A stretch of 64,000 nt of DNA from NCED01 sp035493955 (GCA_035493955.1 DATJHI010000006.1:1-64000); one strand, 5' to 3'. Counted from the stretch's first letter, positions 22,920 to 31,659 are shown. Program-made: numbers and translations. The notes: generated from the letters alone by a model not told the origin.

Positions 22920-22992
22920 GGAAATTAGGCGACAGGCGCTCCTGTCGCCGAAAAGCCGCCGATTTAACTGAGGGGGCTTCAGCGCAACCAGG

Positions 22993-23976
22993 CTACACGT
23001 CGAAGTCCAGGCCCGTGTCGCGGTAGAACTCGCGCTGGTCCTGCCAGTTCTCGACCACCTTGACGTGGAGGAACAGGTGGACCGGGCGGTCGAGGATCTC
23101 GATCAGTTCCTCGCGGGCCTTCTGGCCGATCCATTTCAGGGTCTGGCCGCCCTTGCCGAGCACGATGGGGCGCTGGCTTTCGCGCTCGACATAGATGGTC
23201 TGCTCGATCCGCACCGCCCCGTCCTTGGCCTCCTTGTAGGCCGTGGTCTCCACCGCGGCGGCGTAGGGCAGCTCCTCGTGGACGCGCAGATAGATCTTCT
23301 CGCGGGTGATCTCGGCCGCCAGCATCCGCACCGGCAGATCGGCGGTCTGGTCGGCGGGGTAGAGCCAGGGGCCCTCGGGCATCAGCGCGCCGAGGCGGGC
23401 CTTGAGGTCGCCGACGCCGGAGCCCTTTTCGGCGGAGATCATATAGACCTCGTCGTAGACGCCGGTGGCGAAGCGGTTCTGGCTGAGCGCCAGGAGCTTG
23501 TCGCGCCTGACCGCGTCGATCTTGTTCAGGGCCAGTATGGCCTTGCGCCGGGCCGAGGTCAGGCCCTCGACGATGGTGACGGCGTCGTCGACCGAGCGCT
23601 TCTGGGCCGCCGTGGCGGTCCCTTCCGAAACCGCGATCTCGCCCTCGGCGTCGACCAGGTGGACCACGGCGTCGGCGTCCTCGGCCCCCTGCCAGGCGGA
23701 GCGGACCATGGCGCGGTCCAGTCGGCGGCGGGGGGTGAACACGCCGGGGGTGTCGATCAGGACGATCTGGGCCCGCCCCTCGATCGCCACCCCGCGCACG
23801 GGGAAGCGGGTGGTCTGGACCTTGCGGGTGACGATGGAGACCTTGGCCCCGACCAGGCGGTTGACCAGGGTCGACTTGCCGGCGTTGGGCGCTCCGATCA
23901 CCGCGGCGAAGCCGGCGCGGGTGGGCAGGTCGTCGGTTCCGGCGTCCGCGCCGGTTTCGGAATCGGTGTCGTTCAT
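22993..23976 (-). CDS. era: GTPase Era, 16S rRNA maturation
   Basis: A 327-residue Era starting ATG 23976. It has G1 GAPNAGKS (29-36), G2 region TRKVQTTR, G3 DTPG, G4 NKID and SAEKG, followed by a C-terminal KH domain (IVLGKGGQTLKWIG). Era binds the 3' end of 16S rRNA and supports 30S assembly. The start overlaps the rnc stop by four bases. An acidic N-terminal extension of about 20 residues precedes the G domain. It is the last gene of the lepB-rnc-era series and is followed by the accessory stretch instead of recO. Confidence 0.95.
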   Translation of the reverse strand: MNDTDSETGADAGTDDLPTRAGFAAVIGAPNAGKSTLVNRLVGAKVSIVTRKVQTTRFPVRGVAIEGRAQIVLIDTPGVFTPRRRLDRAMVRSAWQGAEDADAVVHLVDAEGEIAVSEGTATAAQKRSVDDAVTIVEGLTSARRKAILALNKIDAVRRDKLLALSQNRFATGVYDEVYMISAEKGSGVGDLKARLGALMPEGPWLYPADQTADLPVRMLAAEITREKIYLRVHEELPYAAAVETTAYKEAKDGAVRIEQTIYVERESQRPIVLGKGGQTLKWIGQKAREELIEILDRPVHLFLHVKVVENWQDQREFYRDTGLDFDV

Positions 23977-24689
23977 AGGGTCGGGGCCTCCCGGTCCCAA
24001 AGCGCCTGGGCCGCGGACTTCTCCGCCGCCTGTCTGGACGGGCCGGCGCCGACGGCGGGCGCCACGCCCTGGACCTGGACCTCGACGGTGAACTGCGGCG
24101 CGTGGTCGGGGCCTTCGCGGCCGATCACCGTATAGGCCGGGATCGGCTTGCCGGCCTTCTGGGCCCATTGCTGCAGGGCGAGCTTGACCTCCAGCGCCTG
24201 GCCGAGCGGCGGCAGGGCGCCCAGCTCCTCGGCCCACCAGCGCTCGAAGAACACCCGCGCCGCGGCCAGGCCCCCGTCGAGATAGAGGGCGGCGATCAGC
24301 GCCTCGCAGGCGCCGGCCAGGATCGAGGACTTGTCGCGCCCTCCCCCCTTGGACTCGCCCCCGGCCAGGCGCAGGGCCGGGCCCAGCTCCAGGCGGCGGG
24401 CGACGCGGGCGCAGGCCTCGCGGCTGACCAGGAGGTTGAGCCGGGGCGCCATCTCGCCCTCGGCAGCCTCGGGAAAGCGTTCCAGCAGCAGCTCGGCGGT
24501 GAGCAGGCCCAGCACCCGGTCGCCCAGGAACTCCAGCCGTTCGTTGTCCCGGGCCGGCCCCTTGCCCGGGCGCACGGCCCCGTCGCCGACGCTGGCGTGG
24601 GTCAGGGCGCGTTCCAGCAGGGCGGGGGCGGCGAAGTCGTGGCCCAGCCGAGCCGCCAGCCCCGATACGGCGGCGGCCCTGGCGTTCAT
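23973..24689 (-). CDS. rnc: Ribonuclease III
   Basis: A 238-residue RNase III starting ATG 24689. The endonuclease signature NERLEFLGDRVLGLLTAE is present with its acidic metal ligands. The second acidic cluster lies in ILAGACEALIAALYLDGG, and a dsRNA-binding domain follows from about residue 160 (LALQQWAQKAGKPIPAYTVI, ending with GPSRQAAEKSAAQALW). It processes rRNA precursors and cleaves double-stranded RNA. It is coupled to era by an ATGA overlap and preceded by lepB 13 bases upstream. Confidence 0.95.
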   Translation of the reverse strand: MNARAAAVSGLAARLGHDFAAPALLERALTHASVGDGAVRPGKGPARDNERLEFLGDRVLGLLTAELLLERFPEAAEGEMAPRLNLLVSREACARVARRLELGPALRLAGGESKGGGRDKSSILAGACEALIAALYLDGGLAAARVFFERWWAEELGALPPLGQALEVKLALQQWAQKAGKPIPAYTVIGREGPDHAPQFTVEVQVQGVAPAVGAGPSRQAAEKSAAQALWDREAPTL

Positions 24690-24702
24690 TCCGACGCTCC
24701 GC

Positions 24703-25497
24703 TCACTGGAGCCGTTCGCCCCAGCGCTCGGCGCGGGCGTCGGTGAACCAGGTCCAGGGCTTGAGCATCGAGGCCCCTTCCCTCCAGGAGAACAGGATCA
24801 CCTCGGCCTTGCCGACCAGGTTCTCGGCCGGCACGAAGCCGACGCCGGTCTCGGGCGGATAGCGGCTGTCGACCGAGTTGTCCCGGTTGTCGCCCATCAT
24901 GAAGTAGTGGCCGGCCGGCACGGTATAGACCCCGGTGTTGTCCACCTCGCCGTCGTTGCCGAAGGAATAGGTGGTGTAGGTCTTGCGGGTGTCGGGCAGG
25001 ACCTCCTGGTAGCGGGCGACGTCGTGCGGCACGCCGAAGGCGCTGTCGAGCTGCACCGGCGTCAGGGGCGTGCGCTGGACCGCCTTGTCGTTGATGTAGA
25101 GCGTCCCCTGCTTCACCTGCATGCGGTCGCCGGGCAGGCCGACCAGGCGCTTGATGTAGTCGGTGTGGCCGTCGCGGGGCAGCTTGAACACCACGATGTC
25201 CCCCCGGTGCGGGGTCTGCTCGAAGATCCGTCCCTTGAAGATCGGCGGGCTGAACGGGATGGAATGGCGGCTCCAGCCGTAGGCGAACTTGGAGACGATG
25301 ATGTAGTCGCCCTCCAGGAGGGTCGGCTCCATCGAGGCCGAGGGGATGGTGAAGGGCTGGAACAGCAGCACCCGCAGCACCAGGGCGATCAGCAGGGCGT
25401 AGACGATGGTCTTGCCCAGCTCGAACACCTCGTGCGCCGGCCCGCTCTTGGTTTTCGCTGGCTTGGGGCTGGCGTCGGCGGCGAGAGGCTCTGTCAT
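24703..25497 (-). CDS. lepB: Signal peptidase I
   Basis: A 264-residue leader peptidase starting ATG 25497. A single membrane helix (residues about 29-48) is followed by IPSASMEPTLLEGD with the catalytic Ser55 and by DYIKRLVGLPGDRM with the general-base Lys116; the GDNRDNSVDSRYPP box is near residue 200. It cleaves signal peptides of secreted proteins at the periplasmic membrane face. It heads the lepB-rnc-era cluster. A gap of about 100 bases separates it from acpS, which is on the same strand upstream. Confidence 0.95.
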   Translation of the reverse strand: MTEPLAADASPKPAKTKSGPAHEVFELGKTIVYALLIALVLRVLLFQPFTIPSASMEPTLLEGDYIIVSKFAYGWSRHSIPFSPPIFKGRIFEQTPHRGDIVVFKLPRDGHTDYIKRLVGLPGDRMQVKQGTLYINDKAVQRTPLTPVQLDSAFGVPHDVARYQEVLPDTRKTYTTYSFGNDGEVDNTGVYTVPAGHYFMMGDNRDNSVDSRYPPETGVGFVPAENLVGKAEVILFSWREGASMLKPWTWFTDARAERWGERLQ

Positions 25498-25603
25498 GGA
25501 GGGAAGACTTTCCGGGGAGCCGGGCGGATTTGGGGCCGGCGGGCGCGTTCAGCGAAACGGAATCTGGCGCGCCTGCCTAGTCCGTCAGGGGGCCGCGGGC
25601 AAG

Positions 25604-26029
25604 CTATTCAAGGGTCGCAGGGGCGCCGGCGGACTCCGGAATCGCCTCGATGATCACCACGGCCATGGCCATGGGATGGTCGTCGGTGAGGGTGATGTGG
25701 ATCGCCGCCGTGTGGCCGGGGGGCGTCAACTCGGCCAGGCGGACCGCCGCGCCGCCCGTCAGCAGCATGGTCGGCCGGCCCGAGCGAAGGTTGATCACCC
25801 CCATGTCGCGCCAGTAGACGCCCCGATGGATGCCGGTGCCCAGGGCCTTGGAGCAGGCCTCCTTGGCGGCGAATCGCTTGGCGTAGGAGGCGGCGCGGTC
25901 GGGCTTCTTCTCCGACCGGGTCCGCTCCAGCTCGGTGAAGATCCGATGGGTGAAGCGGGTCCCGAACCTGTCCAGGCTGTCCTGGATGCGGCGGATGTCC
26001 ATCAGGTCTGAGCCGAGGCCGATGATCAT
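25604..26029 (-). CDS. acpS: Holo-[acyl-carrier-protein] synthase
   Basis: A 141-residue AcpS starting ATG 26029. The N-terminal IIGLGSDLMDIRRI carries the Mg-binding Asp8, and KRFAAKEACSKALGTG carries the second metal-binding Glu. It transfers 4'-phosphopantetheine from CoA to apo-ACP. The start overlaps the pdxJ stop by four bases. The order pyrE-pdxJ-acpS-lepB-rnc-era on the minus strand is the conserved alphaproteobacterial block. Confidence 0.93.
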   Translation of the reverse strand: MIIGLGSDLMDIRRIQDSLDRFGTRFTHRIFTELERTRSEKKPDRAASYAKRFAAKEACSKALGTGIHRGVYWRDMGVINLRSGRPTMLLTGGAAVRLAELTPPGHTAAIHITLTDDHPMAMAVVIIEAIPESAGAPATLE

Positions 26030-26778
26030 GCGCGCGCTTCGTCCATCAGCGCCCGCATCCGGCGGATGGCGGCGTCGAGGCCGATGAAGATGGCCTCGCC
26101 GATCAGGAAGTGGCCGATGTTCAGCTCGGCCAGCTCCGGGATGGCCGCCACCGCCTTGACCGTGGCGTAGTCGATGCCGTGGCCCGCGTGGACCTCGAGG
26201 CCCATCTCAGCCGCCCTGGCCGCCCCGTCCCTGAGCCGGCGGAGCAGGAAGTCGGCCCGCTCGACCTCGCCCGCGCGGACCGCATCGCAATAGGCCCCGG
26301 TGTGCAGCTCCACCACCTGGGCGCCGCAGTCGGCCGCGGCGGCGATCTGGACCGGATCGGCCTCGATGAACAGCGAGACGCGGACGCGCGCCCCCGACAG
26401 GGTCCGGGCGGCGTGGGCGACGGCGTTGTGGCCGCGCACCACGTCGAGGCCGCCCTCGGTGGTGACCTCCTCGCGCCGCTCGGGCACCAGGCAGGCGGCG
26501 TGGGGCCGGTGGGCCAGGGCTATGCCCAGCATCTCCTCGGTGACCGCCATCTCCAGGTTGAGCGGTTTGCCGCGCTTCACGCACAGGGCGGAAATGGCGT
26601 CGATGTCGGCGTCGGAGATGTGGCGCCGATCCTCGCGCAGGTGGGCGGTGATCCCGTCTGCGCCGGCGGCCATCGCGGCCTCGGCCGCCCGGGACGGTTC
26701 CGGATAGGTCTCGCCGCGGGCGTTGCGGATGGTGGCCACGTGGTCGATGTTGACCCCGAGACGCAGCGGGCGGGTCAC
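26026..26778 (-). CDS. pdxJ: Pyridoxine 5'-phosphate synthase
   Basis: A 250-residue TIM-barrel enzyme with a GTG start at 26778. GVNIDHVATIRNARG and GITAHLREDRRHI are diagnostic and hold catalytic His and Arg residues; EVHAGHGIDY and IGHFLIGEAIF line the phosphate site. It condenses 1-deoxyxylulose 5-phosphate with 3-amino-2-oxopropyl phosphate in vitamin B6 synthesis. The GTG overlaps the pyrE stop (GTGA), so the two are translationally coupled, and the stop overlaps the acpS start. Confidence 0.95.
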   Translation of the reverse strand: MTRPLRLGVNIDHVATIRNARGETYPEPSRAAEAAMAAGADGITAHLREDRRHISDADIDAISALCVKRGKPLNLEMAVTEEMLGIALAHRPHAACLVPERREEVTTEGGLDVVRGHNAVAHAARTLSGARVRVSLFIEADPVQIAAAADCGAQVVELHTGAYCDAVRAGEVERADFLLRRLRDGAARAAEMGLEVHAGHGIDYATVKAVAAIPELAELNIGHFLIGEAIFIGLDAAIRRMRALMDEARA

Positions 26779-27359
26779 TTGCTCAGCCGCCGGCTGCCCG
26801 GATCCTCGGTGGGGATGGCCGCCAGTTCGGGCGGGAGCGCATCGGCGGGATAGGCGGGGACCTTGAGGCTGGCGAGGGCCACCAGAGGCGCGCCGACGTC
26901 GGCCTCGCCTCCCGAGCGGTCCACCAGGCAGGCGGCCACCACCACGTCGCCCCCGGCCGCCCGGATGGCGGCGATGCATTCGCGGGAGGACAGGCCGGTG
27001 CTGACGATGTCTTCGACCATGGCCACCTTGGTCCCCGGCTCGATATGGAAGCCGCGGCGCAGTTTGAACTGGCCGCCCTCGCGCTCGACGTACATCGAGG
27101 TCACCCCCAGGTGGCGGGCGGTCTCGTAGCCGGGGATGATCCCCCCCACCGCCGGCGAGATCACCACCGTCGCCTCCGGCGCCGCGGCGCGGATCTTCTG
27201 CGCCAGGGCCCGGCACAGCCGCTCGGTGCGGTCCGGGTGCATGAACACCAGGTTCTTCTGCAGGAAGACGGGGCTGTGCAGGCCAGAGGACAGGACGAAG
27301 TGGCCTTCGCGCAGGGCGCCCGCGGCGCGGAACTCGGCCAATACGTCTTCGGAGTTCAT
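26775..27359 (-). CDS. pyrE: Orotate phosphoribosyltransferase
   Basis: A 194-residue enzyme; ATG 27359 gives the normal family length and a start (NSEDVLAEFRAAGAL) matching alphaproteobacterial PyrE, while upstream extensions are non-conserved. HFVLSSGLHSPVFLQKN begins the fold, ISPAVGGIIPGYE follows, and the PRPP-binding motif VAMVEDIVSTGLSS is intact. It forms OMP from orotate and PRPP in pyrimidine synthesis. It is the first gene of the pyrE-pdxJ-acpS run. Confidence 0.95.
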   Translation of the reverse strand: MNSEDVLAEFRAAGALREGHFVLSSGLHSPVFLQKNLVFMHPDRTERLCRALAQKIRAAAPEATVVISPAVGGIIPGYETARHLGVTSMYVEREGGQFKLRRGFHIEPGTKVAMVEDIVSTGLSSRECIAAIRAAGGDVVVAACLVDRSGGEADVGAPLVALASLKVPAYPADALPPELAAIPTEDPGSRRLSK

Positions 27360-27499
27360 CGGCGCCTCGCTAAAAATGCCCGTATGCCGCGCATAGCACG
27401 GGCGGTTTGTTACCGACCAGATAGACTGCTGTAAGGTTGGAGCGCTAGGGTGCGCCATCCGGCCATGTCCCGGACCACATACCAGGAAGGAAAACCCCT

Positions 27500-27832
27500 A
27501 TGAAAATCCGTATCTTGGCGGCAGCCGCCGTGTTTGCGGCCGCCGCGGCGACCGCGGCGCTCGCCCAACCCCCCGGCGGTGGCGGTGGCGGCGGCGGTGG
27601 CGGCGGCGGCGGCCAGGACCCGGCGGCCCGCTTCGCGGCGATGGACACCAACAAGGACGGCGCCATCAGCAAGGAAGAATGGACCGCGGCCGGCCGGCCG
27701 GAGGCGGGTTTCGATCGCGCCGACGCCAACCATGACGGCAAGATCACCATGGAAGAAATGGCGGCGGCTCCCCGCGGCGGTCCGGGCGGCGGTGGCGGCG
27801 GCGGCGGCGGCGGCGGTCGTCCGCCCCAGTAA
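27500..27832 (+). CDS. Secreted glycine-rich EF-hand protein
   Basis: A 110-residue protein starting ATG 27500 with a signal peptide (IRILAAAAVFAAAAATAALA, cut before QPP). A run of 13 glycines follows, then two canonical EF-hand loops, DTNKDGAISKEE (about 49-60) and DANHDGKITMEE (about 75-86), and a second glycine run near the C-terminus. Calcium binding in the periplasm or outside is expected from the loops. The glycine tracts look like flexible linkers. A related four-EF-hand lipoprotein lies at 52038-52781. Confidence 0.82.
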   Translation: MKIRILAAAAVFAAAAATAALAQPPGGGGGGGGGGGGGQDPAARFAAMDTNKDGAISKEEWTAAGRPEAGFDRADANHDGKITMEEMAAAPRGGPGGGGGGGGGGGRPPQ

Positions 27833-27839
27833 GACCGTG

Positions 27840-27867
27840 GGCTTCGCCTTTTCCTGAGGGCGAAGCC
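27840..27867 (+). terminator. Hairpin after the EF-hand gene, possible terminator
   Basis: GGCTTCGCC (27840-27848) and GGCGAAGCC (27859-27867) form a perfect nine-base stem with a ten-base loop, starting seven bases after the stop codon. There is no clear T-run after it, so intrinsic termination is uncertain; mRNA 3' end protection is an alternative. Confidence 0.5.
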
Positions 27868-27910
27868 GCTTCTCGCGACACGATACGGCCCCCGGGCCAG
27901 ACAGTCGGGC

Positions 27911-27937
27911 GGGATCGGCCTATGGTAGGCCGATCCC
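27911..27937. promoter_or_regulatory. Perfect 12-bp inverted repeat, possible operator
   Basis: GGGATCGGCCTA and TAGGCCGATCCC flank a three-base TGG spacer, ending 23 bases before the TTG start of the next gene. The symmetry and position suit either a dimeric-regulator operator or a hairpin in the leader; nothing in the sequence decides between them. Confidence 0.45.
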
Positions 27938-27960
27938 GATCCCCGACAGGAGCCCTCCCC

Positions 27961-28554
27961 TTGCGCACGTCTTTCTGCTTCGCCGCGGCCCTCGCCGCCG
28001 GCCTGACCCTCTCCGCCACGGCCTACGCCCAGCCCCCGGCCGCGCCCGGCGGTCCGGTCCGCCTGGCCGGAACCGTCACCGCGGTCACCGCCGACAGCCT
28101 GACCGTCAAGGCCAAGGACGGCGCTGAGACCAAGCTCGGCCTGGCCAAGGGCTGGACCCTGATCACCACCAAGGAAGTGCCGCAGGACGCCATCAAGCCC
28201 GGCGGCTTCGTCGCCACCGCCAACCTGAACCAGGCCGACGGGGTCGGGCGCTCGATCGAGATCCGCCTGTTCGAGCCCGGCGCCAAGCTGGGCGAAGGCA
28301 GCCGCCCCATGGCCCAGCCCAACACCACCATGACCAACGCCAACGTCACCAAGGTCGAGAAGACCGCCGCCGGCCTGGAGATCGACGTCGCCTATCCGGG
28401 CGGCTCGCGCCACATCATCGTGCCGCCGGACGTGAAGGTGATCGCCTCGATCCCCACCGACACGGCGGCGCTGAAGGCCGGCGCCGAGGTGAACACCGTG
28501 GCCACGCGCGATCCGGACGGGTCGCTGAAGGTGGCGCGGGTGCAGATGAACTAG
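27961..28554 (+). CDS. Secreted DUF5666-like protein
   Basis: A 197-residue protein. I choose the TTG at 27961 because GGAG lies eight bases upstream and it opens straight into a signal peptide (MRTSFCFAAALAAGLTLSATAYA). The mature part has two similar beta segments, VRLAGTVTAVTADSLTVKAKDG and NANVTKVEKTAAGLEIDVAY, resembling DUF5666/OB-like repeats. It probably resides in the periplasm. No enzymatic motif is present, and function is unknown. Confidence 0.7.
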   Translation: MRTSFCFAAALAAGLTLSATAYAQPPAAPGGPVRLAGTVTAVTADSLTVKAKDGAETKLGLAKGWTLITTKEVPQDAIKPGGFVATANLNQADGVGRSIEIRLFEPGAKLGEGSRPMAQPNTTMTNANVTKVEKTAAGLEIDVAYPGGSRHIIVPPDVKVIASIPTDTAALKAGAEVNTVATRDPDGSLKVARVQMN

Positions 28555-28633
28555 GGCCCCGCTCCAAGGCGGGCCAGGGTTAACGCCGCGTTAGAGCGGG
28601 TCCCGCATCAATCCCGGCGACGAGGAGAGCTGC

Positions 28634-29698
28634 ATGACGCGCCTGGCCCTGGTGATGATCGCGCGGGACGAGGCCCCCCGGATCGCCCGCGCCCTGGCCA
28701 GCGCCAGACCCCACGTCGACCGGATGATCGTCCTCGACACCGGCTCGAACGACGACACCGCGGCCGTCGCCGCCGGCTGCGGGGCCGAGGTCCACGACTT
28801 CGTCTGGTGCGACGACTTCTCGGCGGCCCGCAACGCCGCCCTGGCCCGCTCCGACGCCGACTGGAACCTGATCCTCGACGCCGACGAGTGGCTGGAGCCG
28901 CCGGCGGCGGGACTGGACGCCCGAACCCTTTCCCCTGCCCCCGCCCGCCTGTTCATCGGCCAGGCGCAGGTGATGAGCCAGATCGAACAGGACGGCGCCG
29001 CGACCCTGGTCCGGTCCTGGATCCCGCGGGTGCTGCCGCGGGGCGTGACCTATCACGGGCGCATCCACGAACAGCCGGCCAGCAAGCTCGAGACCCGGCG
29101 CCTGCCTGTCCGCATCGGCCACGACGGCTATCTGCCGGAAAGCCTGGCCCGCAAGGCCGACCGCAACGAGGTGCTGCTGCTGCGGGAAATGCAGGCCAAG
29201 CCCGAAGACGCCTATCTGTGGTTCCAGCTCGGCAAGGAGCATCAGGCCCGGCGGCGATGGGCCCAGTCGGCCGACTGTTTCGTCAAGGCGCTGGCCCTGC
29301 GGCCGCCCCCGGGAGCGCCCTACCGCCACGCCCTGGTGGTCCGCGCCATCACCGTCCTGAAAATGGCCGACCGGCTGGAGGAGGCGATCGCCCTGGGCGA
29401 CGAGGAACTGCCCAACTGGCAGCAGTCCCCCGACTTCTTCTTCGTCATCGGCGACCTCTATCTGGAATGGGCGTCGCGGCATCCGGAGCGGGCGGTGAAG
29501 GACTTCCTGCCGGTGGTCGAATACGCCTGGAAGAGGTGCCTGGAGATCGGCGAACGCGACGACCTCGACGGCGCCGTGCACGGCCGCGGCAGCCATATGG
29601 CGGCCCACAACCTGGCGGTCATGTTCGGCACTGTGGGCCTGAAGGACCTGGCCGACAAATACCAGTCGATGGCCGAGCGGCTGCGCGAGGCGGCCTGA
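28634..29698 (+). CDS. Family 2 glycosyltransferase with TPR-like C-terminus
   Basis: A 354-residue protein starting ATG 28634. The GT-A domain starts LALVMIARDEAPRIARAL, with VLDTGSNDDTAAVA and the metal-binding ILDADEWLEP near residue 80. From about residue 190 it has helical pairs resembling TPRs (YLWFQLGKEHQARRRWAQSA). This architecture resembles WaaE/SunS-like GT2 enzymes that add sugars to lipopolysaccharide or proteins; acceptor and donor are unknown. It ends three bases from a convergent second glycosyltransferase. Confidence 0.82.
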   Translation: MTRLALVMIARDEAPRIARALASARPHVDRMIVLDTGSNDDTAAVAAGCGAEVHDFVWCDDFSAARNAALARSDADWNLILDADEWLEPPAAGLDARTLSPAPARLFIGQAQVMSQIEQDGAATLVRSWIPRVLPRGVTYHGRIHEQPASKLETRRLPVRIGHDGYLPESLARKADRNEVLLLREMQAKPEDAYLWFQLGKEHQARRRWAQSADCFVKALALRPPPGAPYRHALVVRAITVLKMADRLEEAIALGDEELPNWQQSPDFFFVIGDLYLEWASRHPERAVKDFLPVVEYAWKRCLEIGERDDLDGAVHGRGSHMAAHNLAVMFGTVGLKDLADKYQSMAERLREAA

Positions 29699-29701
29699 GC
29701 G

Positions 29702-30949
29702 TCAGGCCGAAAACAGCGGGAACCGGTCCATCCCCGGGGTGATGTCGTAGGCGAAGTCCTGCTCCCGCATCGAAGGGTGGGTTTCCACGCCGATGTCGCA
29801 GTAGGCGCGCCGGACGTCGTCAGGGCGGACCCCATCGACCCGGATGACCCTCGCCCCCTCAATCGGATTCATCCGGCTGAGGACATGTTCGGCGACGCCC
29901 TGGCCGACCACGATCTGGCTGGCCCCCAGCTGCGCGCATTCCAGGAGCGCCGTCTCGAGGGCCGCCAGCACCGCCACGTCGTTGGCGTCGAAGCCGACCT
30001 CGGGCGTCGCCCCGTAGGCGTAGAGACGCCGCAGCAGCTGATAGGCGTTTGCCCAGTTCCCCCCGTTGGCCTGCAGGCGCGCGGCGACGGCCATGCGCTC
30101 GTTGACGAAGACCTGGATCGCCCCCCCGACCGCCAGACCGTCGGCGAAGGTGTCGGGGTTGCGCTGGCGGGCCAGGGAGGCCAGCCATTCCAGGCCGCCC
30201 CGGTACACGTCCCAGGACTCCATCGCCTCGCCGACGCCGACCTGGCCGCCCGACCACGAGGCGACCGTCGCGGCGACGTGGGGCTCGGGGCAGAACAGGA
30301 CGTCGCCCTTGGCCAGGGCGTTGGCCAGCATCCAGAAGAAGCTGAAGACGAACCGCGGAACCGGGCCGGCGATGCCGGGCAGGACCGAGCGGCGCATCAG
30401 CCAGCATTCGGGAAACACGTGGTTCTCGATCGCGAACACCAGGCAGGCGCCGTACGCGCCCTGCTCGAAGCGGCTTTCACCCTCCAGGTGGTAGAACTTG
30501 CCGGCGACGGCGCCGCCCTTGGCCTCGTCGGTCAGGAACCAGGGCGCCTGGATCATGACCAGGGCGGGATCGTCGATCATCCGCCGCACATAGGCGAACA
30601 GCTGGTCGGGGATGGCCATGTCATCGTCGGCGATGCTGACCACGACCTCCCCGCGGGCCTGATGCAGGGTGGTCAGGATGTTGGGGTAGGCGCCGACGTT
30701 CCGCGGCTGGCGGGCGACCCGCATCCTCGGATAGAGGCCGGCGTAGCGGGCCAGGATCTGCGGCGTCTCGTCGGTCGAGCAGTTGTCCGACACCACCAGT
30801 TCGTAATCGAGCCCCGACGCCTCCAGGGCGGTCAGGTGGTGGGTCAGGTAGCGGTCCAGATAACGGGCCCGGTTGTAGGTCGCCAGGCACAGGCTGAGGC
30901 GGGGCGCGGGGGTCTCGATCGGCTCAGTCGGCAAGCCCCGGCTCCCCAA
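29702..30949 (-). CDS. Family 2 glycosyltransferase
   Basis: A 415-residue protein with a probable TTG start at 30949 (another in-frame TTG lies five codons later). The GT2 domain shows RLSLCLATYNRARYL, YELVVSDNCSTDETPQI and the acceptor-side VVSIADDDMAIPDQLF motif. The C-terminal half is unrecognised. The enzyme likely adds a sugar to an extracellular glycan; the specificity cannot be read. It is convergent with the gene at 28634-29698, so two GT2 enzymes of different subtypes face each other. Confidence 0.78.
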   Translation of the reverse strand: MGSRGLPTEPIETPAPRLSLCLATYNRARYLDRYLTHHLTALEASGLDYELVVSDNCSTDETPQILARYAGLYPRMRVARQPRNVGAYPNILTTLHQARGEVVVSIADDDMAIPDQLFAYVRRMIDDPALVMIQAPWFLTDEAKGGAVAGKFYHLEGESRFEQGAYGACLVFAIENHVFPECWLMRRSVLPGIAGPVPRFVFSFFWMLANALAKGDVLFCPEPHVAATVASWSGGQVGVGEAMESWDVYRGGLEWLASLARQRNPDTFADGLAVGGAIQVFVNERMAVAARLQANGGNWANAYQLLRRLYAYGATPEVGFDANDVAVLAALETALLECAQLGASQIVVGQGVAEHVLSRMNPIEGARVIRVDGVRPDDVRRAYCDIGVETHPSMREQDFAYDITPGMDRFPLFSA

Positions 30950-31050
30950 AAAACGCAGCCCGGTTCAGGCGCGCGCATCACCTTCGCAGGCGCGGGGGAG
31001 ACTGGTCCGCGGGCGATGAGTCGTCAACGACGCCCGCCCCTTCCCCGGTT

Positions 31051-31659
31051 TCAGCCCCCGCGCTTCATGCTGATGATCCTGACCGGCGGGTCCAGGATCT
31101 GGCCCTTCATCTCCGGCAGCGAGGTCTTGCCGGGCGTCGGCAGGGCCAGGATTCTGCGCACGACGGGCATGCCGGCGACGACGGTCCCGAACGCAGCGAA
31201 GCCCTGGTTGTCGCCGGGCGCGCGCGGATGGGCGTCCAGATAGGGCTGCGGACCGGCGCAGATGAAGAAGTCCGACGTCGCCGACCCCGGGGCGTTGCGG
31301 GCCAGCGAGATGGTCCCGGCCCTGTGCCTGAGCCCGGTGACCTCGGTGCTTTCATGGGCGATCGGCCTGAACAGGCGGGCCTTGGGCGAGGCCGACCCCT
31401 GGATGGTCCCGGCCCCCGCCACGCCCGGCGTGCGCGACGCCCGATAGAAGATTCCGCCGTCGTATTTGCCGGCGTCGACGTAGCGCAGGAAATTGGCCGT
31501 GGTGATCGGCGCCTTGGCGGCCTCCAGCTCCACCACGATCACGCCATGGTCGGTCTGGATCGTCACCCTGGGCTTGGCGGCCGGCGCCGCCCGGGCCGAG
31601 GCCATCCCCGCAAGCCACAGGCCGGCGGCCGCCAGCAGGCTTCGACGTCCGACGCCCAT
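31051..31659 (-). CDS. Periplasmic cyclophilin-type peptidyl-prolyl isomerase
   Basis: A 202-residue protein starting ATG 31659. A Tat-like or Sec signal (GRRSLLAAAGLWLAGMASARA) precedes a cyclophilin domain: VIVVELEAAKAPITTANFLRYV, then YDGGIFYRASR and GTISLARNAPGSATSDFFI. The usual catalytic-pocket Arg/Phe stretch is present, whereas the W position is missing, as in many bacterial PpiA-like proteins. It assists folding of exported proteins. Its ATG shares one base with the rsh stop (TGATG), indicating coupled translation. Confidence 0.85.
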   Translation of the reverse strand: MGVGRRSLLAAAGLWLAGMASARAAPAAKPRVTIQTDHGVIVVELEAAKAPITTANFLRYVDAGKYDGGIFYRASRTPGVAGAGTIQGSASPKARLFRPIAHESTEVTGLRHRAGTISLARNAPGSATSDFFICAGPQPYLDAHPRAPGDNQGFAAFGTVVAGMPVVRRILALPTPGKTSLPEMKGQILDPPVRIISMKRGG

